A stretch of DNA of 64,000 nt from Comamonadaceae bacterium (GTDB lineage: Bacteria; Pseudomonadota; Gammaproteobacteria; Burkholderiales; Burkholderiaceae_C), in NCBI GenBank assembly GCA_027486755.1, contig JAIXOM010000041.1, positions 62,001-126,000 of the forward strand. The letters are read 5' to 3'. The notes beneath the pieces are model-generated. The model saw only the letters and a program-made list of their open reading frames with translations. It was not told where the DNA came from and did no database searches. The first letter of the stretch is position 1. Each line of letters begins with the position of its first letter. Shown here piece by piece: positions 1 to 9,089 of this stretch. The translations under genes were made by a program, and so were the position numbers.

Positions 1-1544
1 TTGTCGTTGGTCCAATAGCAACGCTTGTTTTTGGCCGGCGGATTGATCACGCCGGCAATGTGGCCCGAGGCACCCATCACAAAACGCTTCTTGCCGCTGA
101 GCAACTGGGTGCTGGCATAAGCGCCACCCACGGGCACGATATGGTCCTCGCGCGAGCCATAAATGTAGGCCGGAATGTCGATCTTGCGCAAATCGATCTT
201 CTGGCCGCAGACGGTCACCTTGCCCGGCTTGGCCAGATTGTTCTCGTGATAGGTGTTGCGCAGGTACCAGGCATAAAACGGCCCCGGCAGATTGGTCGAG
301 TCGCTGTTCCAGTACAACAGGTCAAAGGCCGGCGGCTTCTCACCCTTGAGGTAGTTCTCGACCACATAGTTCCAGACCAAGTCATTGGGCCTGAGGAAGC
401 TGAAGGTCGAGGCCAAGTCCTGACCGCGCAGCATGCCATGCTGGCCCATCTGCGTCTCGCGCAGGCGCACGGCGTTCTCGTCGATGAACACATCGAGCAC
501 GCCGGTGTCCCGGAAGTCGAGCAAGGCGGTCAGGAAGGTGACGCTGCTGACTGCTTTGTCGCCACGACCGGCCAGCACGGCCAGGGCGGTGCCCAAAATA
601 GTGCCACCAACGCAAAAGCCCAGGGTATTGATGGTGGGCGCACCCGAAATCTCCCGCACCACATGGATGGCCTGGATCGCCGCCTGCTCAATGTAGTCGT
701 CCCAGGTTTTGTCGTGCATGGACTCATCCGGGTTGCGCCAACTCACCACAAAAGTGCGATGGCCCTGCGCGACCAGGTAACGGATGAGCGAGTTATCGGG
801 CTGAAGGTCCAGGATGTAGTATTTGTTGATGCACGGCGGCACCAGCAGGAAGGGCTTTTCATAGACCTTGGCCGTCAGCGGCTTGTACTCGAGCAATTGG
901 AAAAATTCATTCTCGAACACCACCGCGCCCTCGGTGGTGGCCACATTGCGACCGACCTCAAACACGCTCTCGTCGGTCATCGACAGGTGGCCCTGCTTGA
1001 TGTCGCCCATCAGGTTGTGCAGGCCCTGGGTCAGACTCTGGCCCTGGGTGTCGAGTGCCCTTTTCTGGGCGTCGGCGTTGAGCGCCAGGAAGTTGCTCGG
1101 CGCCGACGCCGCCAGCCATTGCTCGACCGCAAAGCGGACCCGGGCGCGGGTCTTGTCATCGCCTTCAACAGCCTGGGCCAGGGCCGACAGTGCCTTGGCA
1201 TTGAGCAGATAGGTGGCAGCCGCGAAATGCGACAAGGGATTGGCGTTCCAGGCCTCCGATGCGAAGCGGCGGTCAGTCACCGGCGCGGCCTTGGCACCCA
1301 GGGTGAGCGTGGCGTTCCAGAGCGCACTGGCCTCATGCACATAGTCCTGCTGAATTTCCAGCAGCTTGGCCGGATCGATATGGACCCCAGCCATGGCCTG
1401 CGCGTTGGGCACGGTCTGCGCGAGCAAGCTGGGGGCCACCGGCACCTGACCGGGCAAAAAAGCCGCCATGGCTTTTTCGAAACTGCCTTGCAGGTTTTTT
1501 TGGAGCTGCTGGGCCGCTTGCATCCAGCCTGGGTCTGCATTCAT
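1..1544 (-). CDS. phaC: class I poly(R)-hydroxyalkanoate synthase, 3' end cut by window edge
   Basis: Polymerises (R)-3-hydroxyacyl-CoA into PHA at the granule surface. About 514 codons are visible; class I synthases run to about 560-600, so the C-terminus lies outside the window. The lipase-like box GFCVGG with the catalytic Cys is near residue 311, preceded by the family's conserved block around WRNPDES and followed by FLTALLDF and the tryptophan-rich YWNSDSTNLPG segment. The start at 1544 gives MNADPGWMQAAQQLQ; the upstream DNA is non-coding and faces a divergent gene. No phaA or phaB is visible. The long plus-strand open frame over the same DNA is a GC-rich shadow. Identification is by family motifs and is firm. 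Confidence 0.95.
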   Translation of the reverse strand, partial: MNADPGWMQAAQQLQKNLQGSFEKAMAAFLPGQVPVAPSLLAQTVPNAQAMAGVHIDPAKLLEIQQDYVHEASALWNATLTLGAKAAPVTDRRFASEAWNANPLSHFAAATYLLNAKALSALAQAVEGDDKTRARVRFAVEQWLAASAPSNFLALNADAQKRALDTQGQSLTQGLHNLMGDIKQGHLSMTDESVFEVGRNVATTEGAVVFENEFFQLLEYKPLTAKVYEKPFLLVPPCINKYYILDLQPDNSLIRYLVAQGHRTFVVSWRNPDESMHDKTWDDYIEQAAIQAIHVVREISGAPTINTLGFCVGGTILGTALAVLAGRGDKAVSSVTFLTALLDFRDTGVLDVFIDENAVRLRETQMGQHGMLRGQDLASTFSFLRPNDLVWNYVVENYLKGEKPPAFDLLYWNSDSTNLPGPFYAWYLRNTYHENNLAKPGKVTVCGQKIDLRKIDIPAYIYGSREDHIVPVGGAYASTQLLSGKKRFVMGASGHIAGVINPPAKNKRCYWTND

Positions 1545-1698
1545 GAGTCTTGACTCCTCAAGGGAAATTCTAGGTACGGGCTTTATCGCCAGCGCAGCTC
1601 AGCCGCATAAAAGCTGCGAAGATTATCAACGTGCGCCATTGCGACATCCTGACTGAATTTGGGCAGTTGCCCCTAATTTGCCGCGGAGCCATCTCCCC

Positions 1699-2013
1699 AT
1701 GTATCTGACTGTTATTGCTTGGCTTTATGTGGTACTGATGATGAGCGCCGCCGAAGCAGCAAGCCCGCAAGGCACCGTGCTCGGCGCCATCACCACCTTC
1801 ATCCTGTACGGCCTGCTGCCCCTGAGCATCCTCATCTACATCATGGGCACACCCGCTCGCAGGCGCGCGCGCAAGGCCGAGGAGGCCCGGCAAGCGCAGC
1901 TGGCCCAGGCCGAAGGCTCAGACCAGCCAGATGCAGGCGGCCATGCGTCCGCCGGTCTCACCGGGCAGGGCACCGGGCCGGGCACTGCTGCGACGGTGCG
2001 AGAAAAAAGCTGA
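1699..2013 (+). CDS. small two-helix membrane protein, function unknown
   Basis: A 104-aa protein starting MYLTVIAWLYVV. It has one hydrophobic segment at about residues 2-18, a second at about 30-50 (ITTFILYGLLPLSILIYI), then a basic stretch (RRRARKAEEARQAQ) and a polar Gly/Ala-rich tail. This indicates a small inner-membrane protein with a cytoplasmic tail. The ATG at 1699 is preferred over the upstream TTG at 1678 because GGAG lies 10 nt upstream. It is divergent from phaC. Its last 96 nt overlap the 3' end of pgeF on the other strand, so the tail may be poorly constrained. I recall similar proteins in Burkholderiales but know no function. Confidence 0.7.
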   Translation: MYLTVIAWLYVVLMMSAAEAASPQGTVLGAITTFILYGLLPLSILIYIMGTPARRRARKAEEARQAQLAQAEGSDQPDAGGHASAGLTGQGTGPGTAATVREKS

Positions 2014-2739
2014 GTTGTTCACCGTGCACCAATGGGCACTGCCGTCGTTGCCGTAGCAGGCGATAGAGCCGACCGCGCCTAGCCGGGCCCGCGCCAACGC
2101 AGGAAGATCGGCCAGATACTTGCCAGGCGCGCCGGCCACGAAGTACCGCGCAGCCGATGCATCCGCCTGCATGAAGGCCGCCCTCACCTCAGCGCCCACT
2201 TCAAAGGCTTGCGGGCCAATACAAGGCCCGAGCCAGGCCAAGAGATCAACAGCCAGTTCGGCGGCGCTGCAGCCGGCGGCCTGGGCCATCTGGGCCAGGG
2301 CCGCTTCCACCACGCCCGAGGCACGGCCTTGGGCATCGGGCACACCGGCCAGACCCCGCCAGCCGGCATGCACCGCCGCCACCAGCGGCAAGCTGCGGTG
2401 CGCCAACAAAATCGGCAGGCAATCGGCCACCAGCACCGTACAAGCCAGGCCGGGCTGCATGCTCAGGGCACCGTCGGCCTGCAGCGGGCGGTCGGCGCCA
2501 TCGCGCGATAAGCTCACCACAGTGCTGCCATGCACTTGGCGCATGAACACCGGCTGCGCGTTCAGGGCTTGCGCAAGCAAGCTGCGATTGGCCGCGACGC
2601 AGGCCACGTCATCGCCCACATGGTCACCCAGGTTCATGCTCGCAAACACGCCGCTCGAGCGGCCGCCTGCCCGGGTGGTGCAGACCGCCTTGACCCACGC
2701 AGGGGCCGGCCACTGGGGTATCAGCCAGTCGGAGGACAC
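1918..2739 (-). CDS. pgeF: PgeF/YfiH-type multicopper-like purine nucleoside phosphorylase (polyphenol oxidase family, laccase-domain)
   Basis: A 273-aa member of the YfiH/DUF152 family, whose members act on purine nucleosides and edit peptidoglycan precursors. The three metal-ligand motifs are present: QVHG (about residue 70), ADC (about 107) and HAGWRG (about 124). The family C-terminus (FFSHRR then GRMAACIWL) is also visible. I chose the GTG at 2739 because the longer open frame runs through maiA and its extra N-terminal 74 residues look like shadow sequence. It lies 7 nt downstream of the maiA stop, so the two are probably co-transcribed. Its 3' end overlaps the convergent small membrane protein gene by 96 nt. 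Confidence 0.88.
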   Translation of the reverse strand: MSSDWLIPQWPAPAWVKAVCTTRAGGRSSGVFASMNLGDHVGDDVACVAANRSLLAQALNAQPVFMRQVHGSTVVSLSRDGADRPLQADGALSMQPGLACTVLVADCLPILLAHRSLPLVAAVHAGWRGLAGVPDAQGRASGVVEAALAQMAQAAGCSAAELAVDLLAWLGPCIGPQAFEVGAEVRAAFMQADASAARYFVAGAPGKYLADLPALARARLGAVGSIACYGNDGSAHWCTVNNSAFFSHRRSSARPGALPGETGGRMAACIWLV

Positions 2740-2746
2740 CGCAGGC

Positions 2747-3382
2747 TTATTCGGCGTCGGGGCAGCGGGCCGGATCAGCCGCCTCAAAAGCCGGGTGCTG
2801 CATGCAGGCTTCGAAGATGCCCGCCACCCGCGGCAAGGTGGCGATGCTGACCTCAAAACGCAGGGCATTGGCCACCTGAGGCACCAGGCAGCAGTCGGCC
2901 AGCGTTGGGCTGTCGCCGTAGCAATAGCGCCCGCTGCCGGCACGCTCGAGCTGGCGCTCAAGCGCCTGCAGACCCTCGCGGCACCAGTGGCGGTACCACT
3001 CGTTCTTGGCCTCTTCAGTGACCTTGAGCTCGCGCACCAAATATTTGAGGACCCGCAGATTGTTCAAGGGATGGATGTCACAGGCCACCGACTGGGCCAA
3101 GGCCCGCACCCGAGCGCGGCCGAGGGCATCGGGCGGCAGCAAGGGCGGGGTCGGATGCACTTCGTCGAGGTATTCGATGATGGCCATGGACTGCGACAGG
3201 TATTGCCCCTGGTCTTCCAGCAAAGGCACGAAGCTGTCGGCCGACAGGGCGCCAAAGCCAGCCTTCCGGTGCTCACCCTTGAGCAGGTGAATCGGCATGT
3301 AGTCGTAGGGCAGCTGCTTGAGCGCCAGCGCAATGCGCACCCGGTAAGAGGCGGAGGAGCGAAAGTAGTTGTAGAGCTTCAT
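2747..3382 (-). CDS. maiA: maleylacetoacetate isomerase (zeta-class GST)
   Basis: A 211-aa zeta-class glutathione transferase that isomerises maleylacetoacetate (or maleylpyruvate) to the fumaryl form in tyrosine or gentisate breakdown. It begins MKLYNYFRSSASYRVRIAL. The SSA-Y-RVR segment is the zeta-class active-site signature (usually SSCSWRVR), here with Ala and Tyr replacing Cys and Trp. The central SQSMAIIEYLDE is the family's glutathione-binding SxAI-IEYL motif. The ATG at 3382 removes four non-family residues. No other aromatic-catabolism genes are adjacent; pgeF follows closely. Confidence 0.9.
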   Translation of the reverse strand: MKLYNYFRSSASYRVRIALALKQLPYDYMPIHLLKGEHRKAGFGALSADSFVPLLEDQGQYLSQSMAIIEYLDEVHPTPPLLPPDALGRARVRALAQSVACDIHPLNNLRVLKYLVRELKVTEEAKNEWYRHWCREGLQALERQLERAGSGRYCYGDSPTLADCCLVPQVANALRFEVSIATLPRVAGIFEACMQHPAFEAADPARCPDAE

Positions 3383-3433
3383 GCCGCGCAGCATAGCGCA
3401 GCGCTAGCCGAGCGCGCCAGCCCTGGGTCGACC

Positions 3434-4834
3434 TCAATAGTCGCCGGTGGCCAGGTTCTCGAATTTGGTGTGTCTGGCCACGAAAGCGAGCTTGGTGGTG
3501 CCGGTCGGGCCGTTACGCTGCTTGCTGATGATCACCTCCGCCACGCCGGGCTCCTTGCAAGCTTCTTTGGTGTAGTACTCGTCGCGGTAGATGAACATGA
3601 TGACGTCGGCGTCCTGCTCGATCGCGCCTGACTCGCGCAGATCGCTCATCATCGGCCGCTTGTCGGTGCGCGACTCTACGCCGCGCGAGAGCTGCGACAG
3701 AGCAATCACCGGGCACTGCAGCTCCTTGGCCAGCATCTTCAGGCCGCGCGAAATCTCGCCAACGGCAGTGGCCCGGTTTTCGTCATTCATGCTGGTCGAA
3801 ACGCTCATTAGCTGCAGGTAGTCGACCACGATCAGACCGAGCTTGCCGCACTGGCGGGCCAGCCGCCGTGCATTGGCGCGCAGCTCGCTCACAGTCAGGC
3901 CAGGCGTCTCGTCGATATGCAAGGCCACGCTGCGCAGACGCTCAATGGCCTCGGTCAGCCGCGGCCATTCTTCTTCGGTGAGCTTACCGGTGCGCAAACG
4001 GCCCTGATCGATGCGCCCGATCGAGCCCACGATACGGACCGCCAGCTGCGAGGCGCCCATTTCCATGGAAAACACCGCCACCGGCAGCTGCTCGTGCAAG
4101 GCCACATGCTCGGCGATGTTGATGGCCAATGCCGTCTTACCCATAGAGGGGCGCGCCGCCAAAATGATCAGGTCGCCCGCCTGCAGTCCTGAGGTCTGCC
4201 GGTCCAGGTCCACAAAGCCGGTGGGCACGCCGGTGATGTCATTCGGGTTGCGCGACATCTCCTCGACCCGATCGAGCAAGTCAACCACCAGGTTTTCCAT
4301 GTTCTGGAAGCCCTGCTTCATGCGCGAGCCCTGCTCGCCGATGTGGAAGATCTTCTGCTCGGCCTCATCCAGAATGGCCGAGACCGGCTGACCCTGGGTG
4401 TTGAAAGCTTTGGTGGCGATCTCATCACTGGCGGTCACCAGCTTGCGCAAGATAGACCGCTCACGCACGATCTCAGCGTAGCGCCGCACATTGGCCGCGC
4501 TGGGCACATATTGGGCGAGCGAATTCAGATAGACCAGGCCACCCGCGGTTTCGGACTTGCCCTGGTTCTGGAGGTGTTCGAACACGGTGACCACATCGGC
4601 CGGCTTGCTGGCATTGATCAGCGCGCCAATGGCGCCAAAAATCAGCTGATGCTCATGCCGATAAAAGTCGGCGTTGACCAACAAATCGCCCACCCGGTCC
4701 CAAGCGCCGTTATCGAGCAGCAAGCCGCCAAGCACACTGGCCTCGGCCTCGATCGAATGCGGCGGAATGCGCAACTGCGCGATCTGCTGATCCGGGCTGT
4801 AGCCATCATCAATTTCGGTGGGAAGGGCTGCCAT
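3434..4834 (-). CDS. dnaB: replicative DNA helicase DnaB
   Basis: A 466-aa hexameric 5'-3' helicase that opens the fork during replication. The N-terminal DnaG-interaction domain begins after PPHSIEAEASVLGG. The RecA-like C-terminal domain has Walker A ARPSMGKTALA, Walker B VVDYLQLM, and the conserved LRESGAIEQDADVI and ISKQRNGPTG blocks. The ATG at 4834 is chosen because AGGAG sits 4 nt upstream; five extra in-frame residues upstream are unlikely. It lies downstream of the rpsF-priB-rpsR-rplI operon, the usual Burkholderiales order, separated from it by an intrinsic terminator. No intein is present. Confidence 0.97.
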   Translation of the reverse strand: MAALPTEIDDGYSPDQQIAQLRIPPHSIEAEASVLGGLLLDNGAWDRVGDLLVNADFYRHEHQLIFGAIGALINASKPADVVTVFEHLQNQGKSETAGGLVYLNSLAQYVPSAANVRRYAEIVRERSILRKLVTASDEIATKAFNTQGQPVSAILDEAEQKIFHIGEQGSRMKQGFQNMENLVVDLLDRVEEMSRNPNDITGVPTGFVDLDRQTSGLQAGDLIILAARPSMGKTALAINIAEHVALHEQLPVAVFSMEMGASQLAVRIVGSIGRIDQGRLRTGKLTEEEWPRLTEAIERLRSVALHIDETPGLTVSELRANARRLARQCGKLGLIVVDYLQLMSVSTSMNDENRATAVGEISRGLKMLAKELQCPVIALSQLSRGVESRTDKRPMMSDLRESGAIEQDADVIMFIYRDEYYTKEACKEPGVAEVIISKQRNGPTGTTKLAFVARHTKFENLATGDY

Positions 4835-4959
4835 GACACTCCTGAACAATCCAGCATATTAGCGCCGCTGCTGGGCCGGCGGGGTGGACAAAGCTGTGGA
4901 TAAGCCATGTATTTGGCGAGGAGATGTGGTTTGAACCTGGGGGTAAGCCCCCCAAAAAC

Positions 4960-4983
4960 AAAAGCCGCCCGAAGGCGGCTTTT
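4960..4983 (-). terminator. intrinsic terminator after rplI
   Basis: A perfect 10-bp stem (AAAAGCCGCC / GGCGGCTTTT) with a CGAA tetraloop lies between rplI (stop at 5015) and the dnaB start. The A and T flanks on both sides make it usable in either direction. It separates the ribosomal operon from dnaB. Confidence 0.85.
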
Positions 4984-5014
4984 GGGACTGACGCCGCAGC
5001 GCCAGCTTGCGGTC

Positions 5015-5467
5015 TTAGGCGGTTTCGCCGTAGACGGTGACGGTGATGTCGACCGTCACATCGGTGTGCAGAGACACGCTGACCGGATGGTCGCCGACCA
5101 GCTTGATCGGGCCCATGGGCATGCGGACCTGCGACTTGAGCACTGGCACGCCGGTGCGAGACAGCTCGGCCGCAATGTCGGCATTGGTGACCGAACCAAA
5201 CAGACGGCCATCGACGCCGGCTTTCTGGGTCAGCTTGAGGGTGGTACCGGCGAGCTTATCGCCCTCGGCCTGGGCCTGGGCCAGCTTGGCGGCAGCGGCT
5301 TTTTCGAGTTCGGCGCGCTTGGCCTCAAATTCCTTGACCGCTGCGGCAGTAGCGCGACGCGCACGGCCGGAGGGGATCAGAAAGTTGCGGGCGTAACCGT
5401 CCTTGACCTTCACGACCTCACCGAGGGCGCCGAGGTTGACGACTTTGTCGAGCAAAATAACTTGCAT
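5015..5467 (-). CDS. rplI: 50S ribosomal protein L9
   Basis: 150 aa, full family length. It starts [19 protein letters not shown], the classic L9 N-terminal rRNA-binding domain with [13 protein letters not shown] long connecting helix of alternating Ala/Glu/Lys follows (about residues 40-75), then the C-terminal domain ending VTVYGETA. A strong GAGGAG Shine-Dalgarno lies upstream of the ATG at 5467. It is the last gene of the rpsF-priB-rpsR-rplI operon and is followed by an intrinsic terminator. Confidence 0.98.
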   Translation of the reverse strand: MQVILLDKVVNLGALGEVVKVKDGYARNFLIPSGRARRATAAAVKEFEAKRAELEKAAAAKLAQAQAEGDKLAGTTLKLTQKAGVDGRLFGSVTNADIAAELSRTGVPVLKSQVRMPMGPIKLVGDHPVSVSLHTDVTVDITVTVYGETA

Positions 5468-5478
5468 GTCCGGGCTCC

Positions 5479-5763
5479 TCAGAGGGTGCGATGCTGGTCG
5501 CTGTAGGGCAACATGGCCAGAAAGCGCGAGCGCTTGATGGCGGTGTTGAGCTGACGCTGATAGATGGCCCGGGTGCCGGTCAGGCGAGCGGGAATGATCT
5601 TGCCGTTTTCGGCGATGAAGTCGCGCAGGACGTCGATGTCCTTGTAGTCAATTTCTTCAACACCGGCCACGGTGAAGCGGCAAAAGCGCTTGCGCTTGAA
5701 CAGCAGGGATTGGGTATTGCGCTTGGGGCGCTTGTCTTTGTTAAAACGTTTCGGTCCGGGCAT
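5479..5763 (-). CDS. rpsR: 30S ribosomal protein S18
   Basis: A 94-aa S18 with the family core [20 protein letters not shown] and [19 protein letters not shown], which binds S6 and 16S rRNA on the platform of the small subunit. The N-terminus is basic ([16 protein letters not shown]), as usual in betaproteobacteria. AAGGAG lies upstream of the ATG. It sits 11 nt before rplI and 10 nt after priB in the operon. Confidence 0.98.
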   Translation of the reverse strand: MPGPKRFNKDKRPKRNTQSLLFKRKRFCRFTVAGVEEIDYKDIDVLRDFIAENGKIIPARLTGTRAIYQRQLNTAIKRSRFLAMLPYSDQHRTL

Positions 5764-5773
5764 GATGGACTCC

Positions 5774-6061
5774 TTACTGGGGGTTCAGTTCTTGAATATG
5801 AAAAACGATGCTTTTATTGGTTCGGGCGCTGGCCAGGAATCCCTTGAATCGGCAGCTGCGGCCCAGTTCGAACCGGGCCAGTTGCTCGGCCAGTGTCCCG
5901 AAGGCCACGGCCCTGATCGATAGCTTGACTTGCCGCTGGCTGCCTGCTTCGAGCTGCTCGGACTCATGTTCGAGCACCACGTTGGTCGCTGGCACACCGG
6001 CCGGCGTGTAGCGCAAAGAACTGATCTCTGCGATGCGCGCCGTCAATTCGATCTGATTCAA
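5774..6061 (-). CDS. priB: primosomal replication protein N (PriB)
   Basis: A 95-aa single-stranded-DNA-binding OB-fold protein of the PriA-dependent restart primosome. The family pattern is visible: an ELTARIAEI start, [20 protein letters not shown], then [10 protein letters not shown] and a final block ending SIVFHIQE. The start codon appears to be TTG at 6061, without a clear Shine-Dalgarno, so translation may depend on coupling or on the upstream rpsF. Its place between rpsF and rpsR is the standard position. Confidence 0.93.
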   Translation of the reverse strand: MNQIELTARIAEISSLRYTPAGVPATNVVLEHESEQLEAGSQRQVKLSIRAVAFGTLAEQLARFELGRSCRFKGFLASARTNKSIVFHIQELNPQ

Positions 6062-6105
6062 GGTTAAACCGACCTGAACGCCAAGGCGCTCAAGCGCAGG
6101 CTGCT

Positions 6106-6468
6106 TTAAGCGGCCTCCTGCTGCTGGGCCTTGCGCGCTTCCTCGCGCTCAACACTGCGCATCATGACCGACGGCGCGGTCTCGGCCTTTTTCTTGACCA
6201 CGGTCAGGTGGCGCAGGACGGCGTCATTGAATTTGAAGGCGTGCTCGATTTCGTCCATCACGGCCTGGCTGGCTTCGATGTTGATGCAGATGTAGTGGGC
6301 CTTGCCCAGCTTCTGAATCAGATAGGCCAGCTGGCGGCGGCCCCAATCTTCGACGCGGTGGACCTTGCCACCGCCGGCGGTGATCATGCCCTTGTAACGA
6401 TCGAGCATGGCGGGAACTTGCTCGCTTTGATCCGGATGGATCAGCAAAATGATCTCGTAGTGACGCAT
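6106..6468 (-). CDS. rpsF: 30S ribosomal protein S6
   Basis: A 120-aa S6, starting [17 protein letters not shown]. The usual [16 protein letters not shown] segment and the [10 protein letters not shown] strand are present. The ATG at 6468 is chosen over the longer frame because family proteins start MRHYE, and AAGGAG precedes it. It is the first gene of the rpsF-priB-rpsR-rplI operon. The protein pairs with S18. Its C-terminal tail is Glu/Ala/Gln-rich ([12 protein letters not shown]), a region modified by RimK in some species. Confidence 0.97.
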   Translation of the reverse strand: MRHYEIILLIHPDQSEQVPAMLDRYKGMITAGGGKVHRVEDWGRRQLAYLIQKLGKAHYICINIEASQAVMDEIEHAFKFNDAVLRHLTVVKKKAETAPSVMMRSVEREEARKAQQQEAA

Positions 6469-6588
6469 GCAAACTCCTTGTGGGTTGGAAGCTGCCCCCC
6501 GCGTCAGGAAATGGGGGTGCAGCAAGGAAAGCCCGCTAGTATAGCGCCTTGGCCGAACAGGCGGTTCCAGGCCAGCCCCTGCGGGGCA

Positions 6589-8694
6589 TCAAGCCCCGGG
6601 ATAGCGGATGCGCTCGACCAGCTCGGCCGCCCCCTTGTCCCGCTCGGGCGCCAGCAGGCTGACCAGCACGATCACCGCAAAACCCAGCGGGACGCCAAAC
6701 ACCCCGGCCGAGATCGGCTGTATGCCCCACCACAGATCCACCGGCCGGGTGATGCCCAGCACCGAACGCATCCAGGGCTGATTGACGGCCATGTAGTACA
6801 GGGTCAAGCCCAGGCCAGACAGCATGCCCAGCGAGGCGCCCAGCCCGGTGGCACGCTTCCAGAAAATGCCCAGCACCAGGGCTGGGAAAAACGCCGAGGC
6901 GGCAAAGGAAAAAGCCGCCGAGACCAGAAACAAAATATCGGCCGGCCGCTGAGCCGCAACATAGGCGGCCGCCAGCGCCACCACCAGCAACACCACCTTG
7001 GCCATCGTCACCCGACGGGCTGTAGAAGCGGCCGGATCGATCATCTTGTAATAGAGATCATGGCTGAGTGCGCTGGAAATCGTCAATAGCAGGCCATCGG
7101 CGGTCGACAGCGCCGCGGCCAGAGCGCCGGCAGCTACCAGGGCCGACACCACGTAAGGCAGACCGGCAATCGCGGGCCCGGCCAGAACGATGATGTCGCC
7201 GCCTATGGTCATCTCGTTGAGCTGCAGCACCCCGTCCTGGTTGATGTCGGTCACCGACAGCAGCGAAGGATCGACCTTGTTCCAGGCCGCCACCCACTCG
7301 GGCAATTGACTGAAGGGCGTGCCCACCACCGAGGTAAACACCTCATATTTCACCAGCACCGCCAAGGCTGGCGCTGTGACATACAGGAGCAAGATGAAAA
7401 GCACCGACCAGGCTACCGAGCGCCGCGCCTGCCGCACCGAGGGCACGGTGTAGTAGCGGATCAGGATATGCGGCAAGGCCGCCGTGCCCACCATGAGGCA
7501 AAAAACCAGGGCCAGAAAATTCAGCCTCGACAACTCGAACTCCGCTTGCTCGGCTGGGCTGCCCTGAGGATTGCCAGCAAAGGCCTGGCCATGCAAGGGC
7601 ATGCCATTTAAGGGCCGGCTTTTGGTCTCGGCCTGGGTCAGGGCCTGGCTCCACTGCTGCCGGGCGGCCTGCGCATCGCGCGGCAGGGCCGCCAAGGCTT
7701 TTTCCGCCTCAGCGATTTCGCGCGCCGGCGCTGCATTGGCGCGCAAGACAGCCAGTTGCTGCCCGGCCGCACGCCGGTCCTGGCGCAAGGCACGCGCTGG
7801 GTCCTTGAGTTTTTCAGTCAGTTGCTCGGCCCGCAGGGCGTAGGCCTTACGCACTTCGATTTCGCGGGGGTCTTCGATCAGGCTTTGCTCCATGGCAGTG
7901 ACCTTCTCGAGCTGGTAGCCATAGACCGCCTGCGGCACCGGCACCCCCGTCTGCTTGACCGATAGCCAGACCACCGGCACCAGGTAGGCGATCATCAAAA
8001 TCACATACTGAGCCACCTGGGTCCAGGTAACCGCCCGCATGCCTCCCAAAAAAGAGCACAGCAAGATCCCGCCCAAGCCCAAGAAAATTCCGACCTCGAA
8101 ATCCACGCCGGTCAGGCGCGCGGTCACGATGCCCACGCCGTAGATCTGCGCCACCACATAGACAAATGAGCAGAGGATGGCCGCAGCGATCCCAAACAGG
8201 CGCGGCAGCACGCCGCCATAGCGCTCGCCCAGGAAGTCGGAAATGGTGAACTGACCGAAGCGGCGCAGGTAGGGTGCCAGCAGCAGCGCCACCAGGCAGT
8301 AGCCCCCGGTCCAGCCCACGATGAAAGCCAGACCGCTGTAGCCGCTCAGGTAGAGCGTGCCAGCCACGCCAATGAAAGAGGCGGCCGACATCCAATCGGC
8401 GCCGGTGGCCAGACCGTTGTAGATCGCCGGCACCCGGCGCCCGGCCACGTAATACTCCACCTCGTCGGTGGTGCGGCTGAGGATGCCGATGGTGGCATAC
8501 AAGGCCAGGGTACCCATCAGAAAGATCAGCCCGATCCACAGCCGCGACAGCCCCAGCTGCTCCAAAACGGCCAGCAGCACAATGAAGGCCACCACCCCCA
8601 CGGTGTACCAGCTCACCAGGCCGTGCAGCTCGCGCGTCAAGGCTTGCTGCTCGGACGCGCCGGCCGAAGCGCCAGCCTCAGGCCGTGATGACAT
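6589..8694 (-). CDS. sodium:solute symporter, large VC_2705-type subunit
   Basis: A 701-aa SSS-family transporter related to acetate symporter ActP. About 13 hydrophobic segments are visible, with the family's TGADWMSAASFIGVAG and GMRAVTWTQVAQY regions. A 130-residue polar insertion (about residues 255-385) is rich in Ala/Arg/Glu and predicted helical. That insertion and the tight linkage to a DUF4212 gene mark the VC_2705 subfamily. Its ATG overlaps the stop of the DUF4212 gene by one base, so the two are translationally coupled. The substrate cannot be read from sequence; small carboxylates such as acetate are the family guess. Confidence 0.9.
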   Translation of the reverse strand: MSSRPEAGASAGASEQQALTRELHGLVSWYTVGVVAFIVLLAVLEQLGLSRLWIGLIFLMGTLALYATIGILSRTTDEVEYYVAGRRVPAIYNGLATGADWMSAASFIGVAGTLYLSGYSGLAFIVGWTGGYCLVALLLAPYLRRFGQFTISDFLGERYGGVLPRLFGIAAAILCSFVYVVAQIYGVGIVTARLTGVDFEVGIFLGLGGILLCSFLGGMRAVTWTQVAQYVILMIAYLVPVVWLSVKQTGVPVPQAVYGYQLEKVTAMEQSLIEDPREIEVRKAYALRAEQLTEKLKDPARALRQDRRAAGQQLAVLRANAAPAREIAEAEKALAALPRDAQAARQQWSQALTQAETKSRPLNGMPLHGQAFAGNPQGSPAEQAEFELSRLNFLALVFCLMVGTAALPHILIRYYTVPSVRQARRSVAWSVLFILLLYVTAPALAVLVKYEVFTSVVGTPFSQLPEWVAAWNKVDPSLLSVTDINQDGVLQLNEMTIGGDIIVLAGPAIAGLPYVVSALVAAGALAAALSTADGLLLTISSALSHDLYYKMIDPAASTARRVTMAKVVLLVVALAAAYVAAQRPADILFLVSAAFSFAASAFFPALVLGIFWKRATGLGASLGMLSGLGLTLYYMAVNQPWMRSVLGITRPVDLWWGIQPISAGVFGVPLGFAVIVLVSLLAPERDKGAAELVERIRYPGA

Positions 8695-8954
8695 CAGTGC
8701 GGGTCCTGGTCGAAACCATGTTCACGATCGAGCCTCTCCATGATCCAAACATAAAAGACCACGATCAGTAAAAAAATCAGCAGCGAGCCCTGGGCCGCCA
8801 TCCAAAACGAGAAAGGCCAGCCGAAAAACCGAAAGCTCAGCTCACGCGCGAAAAAATGGATGCCCAGGCCGGCCACGAACCAGACGCACATCAGCGCTGC
8901 AGTGACGCGCTGAACCCGCAGCCAATAGATACGGCGGTTCTCCCTGGACTCCAC
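8694..8954 (-). CDS. DUF4212 small subunit of sodium:solute symporter
   Basis: An 86-aa two-helix membrane protein with segments at about residues 12-35 and 48-68 and the family's FFGWPFSFWMAAQGS loop. This is the small partner (TIGR03647-like) always found beside VC_2705-type symporters. The start is taken as GTG at 8954, with GGAG five bases upstream; the longer TTG-initiated frame adds 15 atypical Pro/Ser-rich residues. Its stop overlaps the symporter start, indicating coupled translation of a two-protein transporter. Confidence 0.88.
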   Translation of the reverse strand: MESRENRRIYWLRVQRVTAALMCVWFVAGLGIHFFARELSFRFFGWPFSFWMAAQGSLLIFLLIVVFYVWIMERLDREHGFDQDPH

Positions 8955-9089
8955 CCTCGCTCCTTTTTCCCCTCGACAGGGGCTGGGGCTTGGCGACAAC
9001 TACAGCAGGTGCAGCCAAACACTTTGCGAGCTTAAACCCTGAGCGCTGCCCCAAGGGCAGCCAGGCCCTTGGTGATTTCCCGGACCCGC

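Noticed and set aside
60-1553. 497-aa plus-strand open frame
   Set aside because: It is the antisense shadow of phaC; no family motifs, Arg/Gly/His/Gln-rich composition typical of GC shadows.
2120-3631. 503-aa plus-strand open frame
   Set aside because: It lies antisense to pgeF, maiA and the dnaB end, all with clear family motifs.
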